Shown here: in pieces, positions 1 through 5,513 of the stretch | Layout: each line of letters opens with the position of its first letter | Numbering within the stretch: the first letter of the stretch is position 1 | NCBI GenBank assembly: GCA_007123195.1 | Contig: SKLO01000524.1 | Location: 1-5,513 of the forward strand | Direction: 5' to 3' | Length of the DNA stretch: 5,513 nt | Source: Verrucomicrobiales bacterium | GTDB taxonomy: Bacteria > Verrucomicrobiota > Verrucomicrobiia > Verrucomicrobiales > SKLO01 | Notes under the pieces: model-generated | Seen by the model: only the letters and a program-made list of their open reading frames with translations | Databases searched by the model: none | What the model was told of the DNA's origin: nothing | Position numbers and translations under genes: made by a program

Positions 1-1
1 G

Positions 2-406
2 CCCTGGAACCAACGCCACATTCGCCGGCTGGAACAGGCTTGCAGTGGGTTTTGGGAGGTGCGGTTCGAGCGGGCCGGCCGCTACCGGCTGGAACTGCGG
101 CGCTGGCCGGATGAGGTGCCGGTGCCGGCTTCGGCGGGATTGCCGGCTGGAGCGGAGTCGCCCGGGGGTGGGGCCTGGCGGGCGGTGGAGGGATTGCCGC
201 TGGAGATCATCGGCGCCCGGGTGGAGTGGAACGGGACCAGCCACGAGCGGGCGTTTGACGGATCGACCGACCGTGCGACCGTGGAATTGCGGATCCCGGA
301 GCCCTCCGTGGGTCGGCTCAAGGCCTGGTGGATCACTCCGGATGGAGTCCGTGGCGCCTATTACGTGGTGGTCGAGCGGGTTGACAGCGGGACGTCATCG
401 GAGTAG
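2..406 (+). CDS. Sulfatase (arylsulfatase family), C-terminal part only
   Basis: Partial gene entering from the left edge. The frame is open from base 2 (134 codons) and ends with TAG at 404-406. The catalytic N-terminal part, with the formylglycine cysteine/serine motif, is outside the window, so activity cannot be judged. The visible part resembles the C-terminal subdomain of PVC-type formylglycine-dependent sulfatases. Residues 16-25 (GFWEVRFERA) and 26-38 (GRYRLELRRWPDE) match the familiar 'G-W-V...aG-Y...LRRWP-E' strand pair. Residues 64-80 are the 'LxIxxARVxWNG' segment, and residues 118-127 (GAYYVVVERV) are the usual closing strand. Such enzymes hydrolyse sulfate esters, often on polysaccharides, and are normally exported; export cannot be seen here. 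A shorter reading from GTG at 59 is possible, but upstream codons already fit the family (W54-type codons precede it without a stop), so continuation upstream is preferred. recQ follows after 88 bases on the same strand, with no clear terminator between. Family call is by motif memory; substrate unknown. Confidence 0.8.
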   Translation, partial: PWNQRHIRRLEQACSGFWEVRFERAGRYRLELRRWPDEVPVPASAGLPAGAESPGGGAWRAVEGLPLEIIGARVEWNGTSHERAFDGSTDRATVELRIPEPSVGRLKAWWITPDGVRGAYYVVVERVDSGTSSE

Positions 407-494
407 GTTATGTGTTCAAAAGATCATTGACGGTTTTTTCGCCGATCTCCGGTCACCTTGCGCTGTCCGCTCCACTGCCGCCGCCATTGTCACC

Positions 495-2819
495 ATGTCC
501 GTTCCGCCCCCTGTCGATCCCGTCGTCCCCGCTGAGCTGTCAACCCGTGCGGAGGTTGCTGCCGCTGATTCCGCCGCTCCGGTCGTGAGCGACGGGTTGC
601 GCGAACGGGCGCTGCAATTGCTGCGCGAGCACTGGGGCTACGACCGGTTCCGGCCACACCAGCAGGACATCGTGGCGGCGATCGCCGGTGGGCGCGACGT
701 GTTCGCGCTGATGCCGACGGGTGCCGGCAAGAGCCTCTGTTACCAGCTTCCCGCGGTGCTGCAGGATGGCGCCACGGTGGTGATCAGTCCGTTGATCGCG
801 CTGATGAAGGACCAGGTGGACGCGGCGCTGGCCAACGGCATCCGCGCCGCCTGTCTGCACAGCGGTATGGATGCCGGTGCCCGGCGGGAGGGCATGCAGG
901 CCTACCGCAGCGGTAACCTCGACCTGCTTTACATGGCACCCGAGCGGGTCGCGCTGGAAGGATTCCTCGACCAGCTGCGCCATTGCCCCACGGGCCGGCC
1001 GGGGTTCATTGCGATTGACGAGGCGCACTGCATCTCCGAATGGGGTCACGATTTCCGGTCGGATTACCTGACGCTCGGGCGCCTGCGGGAGGCTTTCCCG
1101 GAGTCGGCGGTGGCGGCGTTCACGGCCACGGCGACCGAGCGGGTGGCGGAGGACATTGTCGCCCGGCTGGGATTGCGCGATCCGTTCCGGGTGCGGGCTT
1201 CGTTCAACCGGCCGAACCTGCACTACGCGGTTCTGCCCAAGCACGATGCGGAGCAGCAGATCATCGAATTTGTCCAGGCCCATGCCGGCCAGGCCGGGAT
1301 CATCTACCGCTCGACCCGGCGTCATGTGGAGGCGACGGCCGCGGCCTTGCGCAGCGCCGGGGTCAACGCGCGGGGGTATCACGCCGGGATGGAGGGCGAG
1401 GACCGCAGCCGTCATCAGGAGGCGTTCATCCGCGGCGAGGTGGACGTGATCGTGGCCACGATCGCGTTCGGCATGGGCATTGACAAGCCGGACGTGCGTT
1501 ACGTGGTGCACGGCGACCTGCCGAAGAACATCGAGGCCTACTATCAGGAGACCGGCCGCGCCGGCCGCGACGGCGACCCGTCGCGCTGCCTGCTGCTGTT
1601 CAGCGGCGCCGACACCGGCCTGCACCTGCATTTCCTCAAGGAAATCGAGGACGACACCGAGCGCGCCGCCGCCCACGAGCGGCTGCGCAACATGGAGCGT
1701 TACGCCCAGGGTTTCGACTGCCGACGCCGGGTGCTGCTCGGGTATTTCGGTGAGGCAATTAAAAAGGAACAATGCGAGGGTTGCGACGTGTGCGACAGCG
1801 ACCTGGAGGAGGTGGACGCCACCCGCGACGCGCGCATGCTGCTGTCGGCGATCGCGCGCACGGGCGAGCGCTTCGGCATGGTGCACGTGTGCGACATCGT
1901 GGGTGGCGCGGCGACGGCGAGGATCCGCCAGTTCGGCCACGACCAGCTGCCGACCTACGGGGTCGGGCGCGACAAGCCGAAGGCGCACTGGCGCGAGGTC
2001 GGGGACGCCCTGTTGGCGAGCGGCATCCTCCGTCGCGACGATGGCGGCATGCCGGTGATCAAGTTCGGGGCAGGGGCGCGGGAGTTGTTGAAGGGGCAGG
2101 ACAAGTTCGTGATCCGGCGGTTGCCGAGGCACGCCCGCGCCGAGCGCCCGCGCCGGGGCGATCGCGAGGTGGAGGTGGTGCACCCGGCCTTGTTCGAGGA
2201 ATTGCGTCGGCTGCGGCGGCAGTTGGCCGACCGGGACTCGGTGCCGCCGTATGTGGTGGCGAGCGATCGCATGCTGCGGGACCTGTGTGCCAAGCTGCCG
2301 AGTGGAACTGTGGCGCTGGCGCGGGTGTATGGCTTCGGCACCCGCAAGGTCGAGCAGTATGGCGGGGACTTTCTGGGGGTGGTGAACGAGTTCCGCCGGC
2401 AACATCCGGAGGCCGCGCCGGTTCCCTCCGCGGCGGGTGCTGCGGCGCGTCCGGCGGGCAGTGGCGACCCGTCGCGGCCGCGGCTGTCGGCGCCCATGCG
2501 GCGCACGCTCGAAGGCCTGCGCCAGGGCTGGGACCTCGACCGCATCGCCGCGGACCAGGGCAACCAACCGGCGACGATTGTCGATCACATCGACCGGCTG
2601 TCAGCCGCGGGCGAGTCGCCGCCGGTGGAACACCTCATGGACGAGCGCTTGCTGGCGGTGCTGCGGCCGCTGTTCGTCGAGCATGGATTCGCACGCCTCA
2701 AGCCCGTGGTCGAGGCCGCCGCCGAACAGGGGCTTTCGGTCAGCTACGACCAGGCGCGGCTGGTGCGGGCGCTGCTGGTGCAGCGCGATCGCGCGGGCAG
2801 CCATGAGAATGAGTCGTGA
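495..2819 (+). CDS. recQ: ATP-dependent DNA helicase RecQ, with C-terminal HTH extension
   Basis: 3'-to-5' DNA helicase of superfamily 2, acting in recombination and fork repair in the cytoplasm; 774 residues from ATG 495. Motifs in order: motif 0 GYDRFRPHQQ (48-57); Walker A MPTGAGKS (73-80); Walker B DEAH (175-178) running into the RecQ aromatic-rich loop CISEWGHDFR (179-188); motif III FTATAT (209-214); motif V with AFGMGIDKP (324-332); motif VI QETGRAGRDG (351-360). The four zinc cysteines are C409, C427, C430 and C433, with E. coli RecQ spacing. A winged-helix region follows (about 440-555), then an HRDC domain (about 562-640). Residues 665-765 resemble the HTH_40-type helix-turn-helix domain of some longer RecQs; E. 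coli RecQ (about 609 aa) lacks it. All key residues seen are present. Start choice: ATG 495 is the first ATG after the sulfatase stop, but no good ribosome binding site precedes it and the first 34 residues are low-complexity; GTG 585 or TTG 597 are alternatives. The frame is open back to 45, where it overlaps the sulfatase and reads as shadow. Confidence 0.96.
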   Translation: MSVPPPVDPVVPAELSTRAEVAAADSAAPVVSDGLRERALQLLREHWGYDRFRPHQQDIVAAIAGGRDVFALMPTGAGKSLCYQLPAVLQDGATVVISPLIALMKDQVDAALANGIRAACLHSGMDAGARREGMQAYRSGNLDLLYMAPERVALEGFLDQLRHCPTGRPGFIAIDEAHCISEWGHDFRSDYLTLGRLREAFPESAVAAFTATATERVAEDIVARLGLRDPFRVRASFNRPNLHYAVLPKHDAEQQIIEFVQAHAGQAGIIYRSTRRHVEATAAALRSAGVNARGYHAGMEGEDRSRHQEAFIRGEVDVIVATIAFGMGIDKPDVRYVVHGDLPKNIEAYYQETGRAGRDGDPSRCLLLFSGADTGLHLHFLKEIEDDTERAAAHERLRNMERYAQGFDCRRRVLLGYFGEAIKKEQCEGCDVCDSDLEEVDATRDARMLLSAIARTGERFGMVHVCDIVGGAATARIRQFGHDQLPTYGVGRDKPKAHWREVGDALLASGILRRDDGGMPVIKFGAGARELLKGQDKFVIRRLPRHARAERPRRGDREVEVVHPALFEELRRLRRQLADRDSVPPYVVASDRMLRDLCAKLPSGTVALARVYGFGTRKVEQYGGDFLGVVNEFRRQHPEAAPVPSAAGAAARPAGSGDPSRPRLSAPMRRTLEGLRQGWDLDRIAADQGNQPATIVDHIDRLSAAGESPPVEHLMDERLLAVLRPLFVEHGFARLKPVVEAAAEQGLSVSYDQARLVRALLVQRDRAGSHENES

Positions 2820-2888
2820 AACCTGCCACTTTTGGATCTTGGGCGTCGGGAGTCTTACCCATCGAGTGCCTGCCGATGGCCTCTGGGT

Positions 2889-2990
2889 CAACGCTGGCAC
2901 CCCGCCAGGGTGCAATGATGGTGGGGCGGGGGAATCCGGTGGTGTCGCTTCGCTCAACCACCGGCTACCACCTGTGATGCCTCCGGCATC
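2889..2990 (-). repeat. Structured repeat, copy 1
   Basis: 102 bases matching 3310-3411 at every position but one (A2907 against G3328). It is given on the minus strand because the best-folding reading runs from 2990 down to 2889. In that direction: hairpin A, GATGCC and GGCATC around a GGA loop (2990-2976); hairpin B, an 8-bp stem CCGGTGGT with ACCACCGG (2964-2957 and 2943-2936), interrupted by TGA opposite GAC, with a GCGAAGC tip (2953-2947); hairpin C, a 7-bp GC-rich stem around a 3-base loop (2913-2897). In this copy A2907 breaks the loop-closing pair of hairpin C. It looks like the hairpin-rich intergenic repeats I recall from PVC genomes; I cannot name a family. No transposase or target-site duplication is visible. 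Confidence 0.85.
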
Positions 2991-3019
2991 CATCGCGGCC
3001 CGTCCGCCCCGTCCGACTC

Positions 3020-3082
3020 CGCCACCCGCCACCCGCCACACGCCACACGCCACCCGTTACCCGTTACCCGTTACCCGTTACC
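3020..3082. repeat. Heptamer tandem repeat, nine units
   Basis: Nine head-to-tail 7-base units without a gap. Units 1-5 (3020-3054) read CGCCACC, CGCCACC, CGCCACA, CGCCACA, CGCCACC; units 6-9 (3055-3082) are all CGTTACC. The array therefore has two blocks that differ at the CC/TT pair, suggesting separate expansion of two unit types by slippage. It lies between repeat copy 1 and the inverted copy, outside any gene. The unit length is not a multiple of three, and no role is apparent. Such an array would be expected to vary in unit number between strains. Confidence 0.9.
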
Positions 3083-3140
3083 CGCCCGTGGCCTTGGCCG
3101 CGAAGGGAATGCACACGGATGCGCGGACAGCGCGCAACTC

Positions 3141-3242
3141 GATCCCGGAGGGATCCAAGACGGTAGCCGGTGGTTGAGCCCGCCTTGGGGGCGACACCAC
3201 CGGTTTTGCCACCCCTCAATGGAATGCATCCTGAAGGGATGC
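3141..3242 (+). repeat. Structured repeat, diverged inverted copy 3
   Basis: This is the opposite-strand relative of copies 1 and 2. Aligned with their minus strand it needs no gaps except 8 extra bases at the tip of hairpin B: segment lengths are 15, 11, 37, 22 and 17 here, against 15, 11, 29, 22 and 17 there. Hairpin A is GATCCC, loop GGA, GGGATC (3141-3155). Hairpin B keeps CCGGTGGT (3167-3174), TGA (3175-3177), GAC (3193-3195) and ACCACCGG (3196-3203); its tip is now a 15-base segment that can pair GCCC with GGGC (3178-3192). Hairpin C is GCATCC and GGATGC (3226-3231, 3237-3242), with a possible T-G closing pair. Base changes in stems A and C are paired, while the 22-base spacer has diverged heavily (about 9 of 22 positions agree). 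Confidence 0.75.
3167..3206 (+). terminator. Possible weak terminator formed by copy 3 hairpin B
   Basis: The 8-bp stem of hairpin B (3167-3174 with 3196-3203) is followed directly by TTTT at 3203-3206 or so, which resembles a Rho-independent terminator on the plus strand, the direction of recQ transcription. The T run is short and is followed by GCC, the stem contains an internal loop, and it lies about 350 bases after the recQ stop. It may equally be a chance property of the repeat, since copies 1 and 2 carry ATTC rather than TTTT at the matching place. Confidence 0.25.
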
Positions 3243-3309
3243 CATCGGCGCGGTTCGCCAACCCCTGGGCGGCTCTGGCAACAAGGCCCGCCTACACCAG
3301 ACGCAACCA

Positions 3310-3411
3310 CAACGCTGGCACCCCGCCGGGGTGCAATGATGGTGGGGCGGGGGAATCCGGTGGTGTCGCTTCGCTCAACCACCGGCTACCACCTGTGATG
3401 CCTCCGGCATC
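3310..3411 (-). repeat. Structured repeat, copy 2, overlapping the argB stop codon
   Basis: Direct repeat of 2889-2990, offset by 421 bases, with 101 of 102 positions identical. Read on the minus strand, hairpin A occupies 3411-3397, hairpin B 3385-3357 (tip GCGAAGC at 3374-3368) and hairpin C 3334-3318. G3328 restores the closing pair of hairpin C that is lost in copy 1, giving a full 7-bp stem. The argB stop codon TGA is at 3412-3410, so the first two bases of hairpin A (GA) are the last two of the stop codon. In an argB transcript this hairpin would start at the stop codon itself and could act in 3'-end formation or protection; that function is inference. Confidence 0.87.
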
Positions 3412-4288
3412 ACTGCAGCACGATCTCGGTGCCGATGCCGCGGTCGGTGAAAATTTCAAGAATCAGCGAGTGCTTGATGCGGCCGTCGATCAGGTGGACC
3501 TTGCCGACGCCCTGGCGCAGCGCTTCCAGCGCCGAGCGGACCTTGGGAATCATGCCGCCGTTGATCACCTCCTGGCCGATCAGGGTTTCGATCTCGGCCG
3601 GGCGCAGGGTCTGCATCAGGGTGCTGGCGTCGAGCGGGTCGCGCATCACGCCAAGCACATCGCTGAGATAGACCAGCTTGGAAACCTTGAGCCGACCCGC
3701 CAGCGCGCTGGCGGCCAGGTCGGCGTTCACGTTGAGCGTGCGGCCGCTGTCGGCCTCGACCGCGATCGGTGAAATCACCGGCACCTTCTCGGCGGCGATG
3801 GCGTCGATGACCGGGCTGGTTTCGAACCCGGTGACCTGGCCGACGTAGCCGAGGTCGGTTGCCTCGCCGGTCCTGGGGTCGGTGCCGGTGGTGCGCCGGC
3901 CGACCAGCACCCGTTTGCCTGACAAACCCACAGCGTGGCCGCCGAGGGTGTTGATCTGCTCCACGAGTGCCGGATTGATGACCTCGTTGAGGGTGCGCTC
4001 GACGATGCGGATGGTGTCCTCGTCGGTGATGCGCAGGCCGCCGCAGAACCTGGCCTGCAGGCCCTCGTCCTTCATGGCCTGGGAGATCGCCTTGCCGCCG
4101 CCATGGACCAGCACGGGATTGACGCCGACGGCCTCCAGAAAGACGATGTCCCGCAACAGGCCGCGCACCAGTGAGGGATCCTCCATGGCGCTGCCGCCCA
4201 CCTTGATGAGGAAGGTCTGGCCGCGGAAGTTCTGGATGTAGGGCAGGGCCTCCAACAGCACGGCGGCCTTGTCGATCTGGCTGCGCAT
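3410..4288 (-). CDS. argB: Acetylglutamate kinase (ArgB)
   Basis: Catalyses the second step of arginine synthesis: ATP plus N-acetyl-L-glutamate gives N-acetylglutamyl 5-phosphate and ADP, in the cytoplasm. Complete amino-acid-kinase fold, 292 residues from ATG 4288. Visible motifs: first-strand KVGG (29-32), glycine loop HGGGK (62-66), substrate-site GLRITDE (84-90), NVNAD (186-190), SDVLGV (209-214) and GGMIPKV with K249 (244-250). The N-terminus MRSQIDKAAVLLEALPYI aligns with that of Thermotoga maritima NAGK, which has the extra N-terminal helix of hexameric, arginine-inhibited enzymes; together with the C-terminal LEIFTDRGIGTEI this suggests feedback inhibition by arginine (inference). 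Start: the family match favours ATG 4288; GTG 4318 would add 10 residues; neither has a clear Shine-Dalgarno sequence. The frame stays open to 4684, but the extra part is out-of-frame shadow of the neighbouring gene. No other arg genes are visible. The stop codon overlaps repeat copy 2. Confidence 0.97.
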   Translation of the reverse strand: MRSQIDKAAVLLEALPYIQNFRGQTFLIKVGGSAMEDPSLVRGLLRDIVFLEAVGVNPVLVHGGGKAISQAMKDEGLQARFCGGLRITDEDTIRIVERTLNEVINPALVEQINTLGGHAVGLSGKRVLVGRRTTGTDPRTGEATDLGYVGQVTGFETSPVIDAIAAEKVPVISPIAVEADSGRTLNVNADLAASALAGRLKVSKLVYLSDVLGVMRDPLDASTLMQTLRPAEIETLIGQEVINGGMIPKVRSALEALRQGVGKVHLIDGRIKHSLILEIFTDRGIGTEIVLQ

Positions 4289-4472
4289 CGAGTCGGTGAT
4301 GGATTTGAACTGGCTCACAACAATCAAGCGCCCGGCGTGTTGTCGGCGGCGCAACGCAGCGCCGCTCCGGCCGGGCCTAATGGCGCTACAGTGGGACAGG
4401 CTGCCGGCGACTGCAAGCCCTTGTCCAATGAATTGAACGGACGGGCGCAACCCGGTCGGCCGCGGACGTGGT
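4289..4472 (-). promoter_or_regulatory. argB upstream region, with GC-rich leader hairpin
   Basis: 184 bases between the beta-helix stop and argB, long enough for an argB promoter. A perfect 7-bp inverted repeat GCGGCGC (4346-4352) and GCGCCGC (4359-4365) surrounds a 6-base loop. Read toward argB it is not followed by a T run, so it is not a classic terminator; it could be a leader structure or part of the end of the upstream transcript. The best minus-strand promoter guess is TTGCAG (4416-4411), 17 bases, then CACTGT (4393-4388); the -10 match is poor. No ARG-box-like palindrome was recognised. Confidence 0.3.
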
Positions 4473-5513
4473 TCAGTCTCCGGCGGGCGTTTCCGGGCCG
4501 ACGGCCTGCGGGTTCCACCAGCTGTCGGCCCCGGCCTCGAAGGCCCCGATCGACGGCGCCCGGCCGTGGAACGGCAGGCCGACATCGGCGCCGGTTTGGT
4601 CGAGGTTGCCGCCTGGTCGCGGCCGGTAACGGCCCCAGGGGCCGCGATCGTCGTTGGCGTCAAATTCCGGGGCCGCCACGACACCGGCCGAGACGGGCGG
4701 GTCGACCAGCTGGTGCATCAGGTTGTGGGACAAGTCGACCTTGTCGGGCACGCCGCGGCCGGCGTCCACCAATTGCCGGGGTTGTTCGGCCGGGGCCACC
4801 AGCACGTTGTTGCGTGCCACCCAGCCGTTCATGCGCTCGCCGCTCCAGGATCCGAACAGGCTGCCGACCCGGTCGCCGGCTTCAGCTGCAATGACGGTGT
4901 TGTTGTAAACCTGAATGCCCTCGGCCAGACCCTCGTTCATCCACACGAGGGCGCGGTCGAGGTTCTCGACCACGTTGTGGTGGATCCATACGGGGCCGCG
5001 GTTGTTGCCGCCGTGATGGGTGTAGACGCGGCCGTTGGGGCGCTCGATGCGGATCCAATTGTGGCTCAGGCGCAGGTGATTGCGCGGCCCCTCGACGGTG
5101 TAGCTGTCGGTCAGCAGGTTGTGATGGATCCAAACGGTGAACTCGAAGCCGCGGCTGTTCGGGTCGTCGCTCTGGCCTCCCTTGGGCACCGAAATGCAGC
5201 CGTGCAGGATGTTGTGGTCGATCTCCAGCCCGTATTCGTTCTCGTGCGCCGATTCGATGGCGAAGTAGGGTGCGTCGATCAGGTTGTGGTGGATCCTCAC
5301 ATTCTCATGCCCGCCGCCCTTGTAGCCGTAGCCCTCGGGTCCGCCTGACCTGATTACATTGTGGTGGATTTGCGAATTCTTGATCCAGGTGGTGCGGATC
5401 AGGCCGTTGGTCCAGCCGTGGCGCTCCATGCTGGCGCGCTCGATCAGGTTGTGATGGATTCTGACCTCGCTGCTGTGGGTGACGTGCAGCCCGGCCCAGC
5501 GGAAGTCGTGCAC
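4473..5513 (-). CDS. Right-handed parallel beta-helix protein, C-terminal part
   Basis: Partial: the frame runs off the right edge (first codon GTG at 5513-5511 is probably internal) and ends with TGA at 4475-4473; 346 residues are visible. It carries about ten degenerate rungs built on [I/V/L]-x-H-N-x-[I/V/L]: window residues 18-24 RIHHNLI, 48-54 QIHHNVI, 73-79 RIHHNLI, 97-103 EIDHNIL, 128-134 WIHHNLL, 148-154 RLSHNWI, 176-182 WIHHNVV, 201-207 QVYNNTV, 232-238 VARNNVL and 260-266 DLSHNLM, spaced 20-31 residues. This is the asparagine-ladder pattern of Beta_helix-type (PF13229-like) folds found in polysaccharide lyases, epimerases and related surface proteins. The tail DVGLPFHGRAPSIGAFE (310-326) is a common C-terminal end of such proteins in PVC bacteria. 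Probably exported, but any signal peptide is outside the window. No catalytic residues could be assigned, so lyase activity is only a possibility. It lies upstream of argB on the same strand, with a 184-base gap. Confidence 0.85.
   Translation of the reverse strand: MHDFRWAGLHVTHSSEVRIHHNLIERASMERHGWTNGLIRTTWIKNSQIHHNVIRSGGPEGYGYKGGGHENVRIHHNLIDAPYFAIESAHENEYGLEIDHNILHGCISVPKGGQSDDPNSRGFEFTVWIHHNLLTDSYTVEGPRNHLRLSHNWIRIERPNGRVYTHHGGNNRGPVWIHHNVVENLDRALVWMNEGLAEGIQVYNNTVIAAEAGDRVGSLFGSWSGERMNGWVARNNVLVAPAEQPRQLVDAGRGVPDKVDLSHNLMHQLVDPPVSAGVVAAPEFDANDDRGPWGRYRPRPGGNLDQTGADVGLPFHGRAPSIGAFEAGADSWWNPQAVGPETPAGD

Larger units (their letters stand above)
2820..3409. other. Repeat-filled gap between convergent recQ and argB
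   Basis: No credible gene lies here. From left to right: 2820-2888 is mostly featureless, with a weak inverted repeat CCATCG (2859-2864) and CGATGG (2874-2879) around a 9-base loop, not followed by a T run; 2889-2990 is repeat copy 1; 2991-3019 is unremarkable; 3020-3082 is a heptamer array; 3083-3140 is unremarkable GC-rich sequence; 3141-3242 is an inverted, diverged copy; 3243-3309 holds nothing recognisable; 3310-3411 is copy 2, running into the argB stop codon. The convergent position means both neighbouring transcripts end here. Short frames across this gap are products of the repeat sequence rather than genes. Confidence 0.85.

Noticed and set aside
410..430. Six-codon upstream frame (ATG at 410, TGA at 428) before recQ
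   Set aside because: It has no ribosome binding site and no regulatory peptide pattern; an ATG followed by an early stop is expected by chance.
427..455. TTGACG at 427-432 as a -35 box for recQ
   Set aside because: No acceptable -10 hexamer occurs at 15-19 bases spacing.
45..494. Extension of recQ upstream to 45
   Set aside because: It overlaps the sulfatase frame out of phase, has shadow-like Arg/Gly/Ser composition, and RecQ homology starts only after residue 34 of the 495 start.
540..2588. Long minus-strand open frame (682 codons) opposite recQ
   Set aside because: It mirrors the recQ codons in a GC-rich gene, is full of Arg/His/Gln low-complexity stretches and shows no recognisable domain, while the plus strand encodes a complete RecQ.
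3310..3350. G-quadruplex from the G runs in repeat copy 2
   Set aside because: Only three well-separated runs of four or more G are present, so a canonical four-run quadruplex is not formed.
2740..3382. Two short minus-strand frames beginning with the same peptide MVERSDTTGFPRP, ending near 2740 and 3071
   Set aside because: Their shared start is simply translation of the 102-base repeat; they diverge where the repeat ends, have no ribosome binding site, and the only base difference gives a radical Trp/Arg change. The stem conservation argues for a non-coding element.
2889..3411. CRISPR array
   Set aside because: Only two direct copies, 102 bases long and 421 bases apart, with no regular spacers and no cas genes.
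4289..4684. Extension of the argB frame by 132 codons upstream
   Set aside because: The extension is Arg/Pro-rich, overlaps the beta-helix gene in another frame and matches nothing in ArgB; the family N-terminus begins at 4288.

Overview
This is a GC-rich bacterial chromosomal window that most resembles the Planctomycetes-Verrucomicrobia-Chlamydiae (PVC) group, with Verrucomicrobia the best guess. Three signs point that way. A sulfatase C-terminus of the type abundant in these phyla enters from the left. A secreted-type right-handed parallel beta-helix protein leaves at the right. The ArgB (HGGGK motif, Thermotoga-like N-terminal helix) and the intergenic repeats also look like what I remember from these genomes. 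The assignment comes from family recollection, not a search.

Layout: (1) 2-406 (+), the last 134 codons of a sulfatase, cut by the window edge. (2) 495-2819 (+), a complete RecQ-family DNA helicase of 774 residues with helicase core, zinc-binding and winged-helix RQC region, HRDC domain and an extra C-terminal helix-turn-helix domain. (3) 2820-3409, a 590-base gap between convergent genes, filled with repeats: two near-identical 102-base direct repeats, one diverged inverted copy between them, and a nine-unit heptamer array. (4) 3410-4288 (-), argB, N-acetylglutamate kinase. (5) 4289-4472, the argB leader, with a GC-rich hairpin. (6) 4473-5513 (-), the C-terminal 346 residues of a parallel beta-helix protein, whose start lies beyond the right edge.

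The four genes do not form one pathway. RecQ is DNA repair, ArgB is arginine synthesis, and the two edge genes (sulfatase, beta-helix protein) suggest extracellular or periplasmic polysaccharide processing. The most interesting content is the repeat family. Its three copies share a three-hairpin architecture, and between the diverged copies two stems show paired compensatory base changes. The central hairpin keeps its 8-bp stem and a TGA/GAC internal loop although its tip differs by 8 bases. One copy begins inside the argB stop codon. This supports a structured, selected nucleic-acid element. Whether it acts as DNA, as RNA, or as a mobile element cannot be settled from this window.
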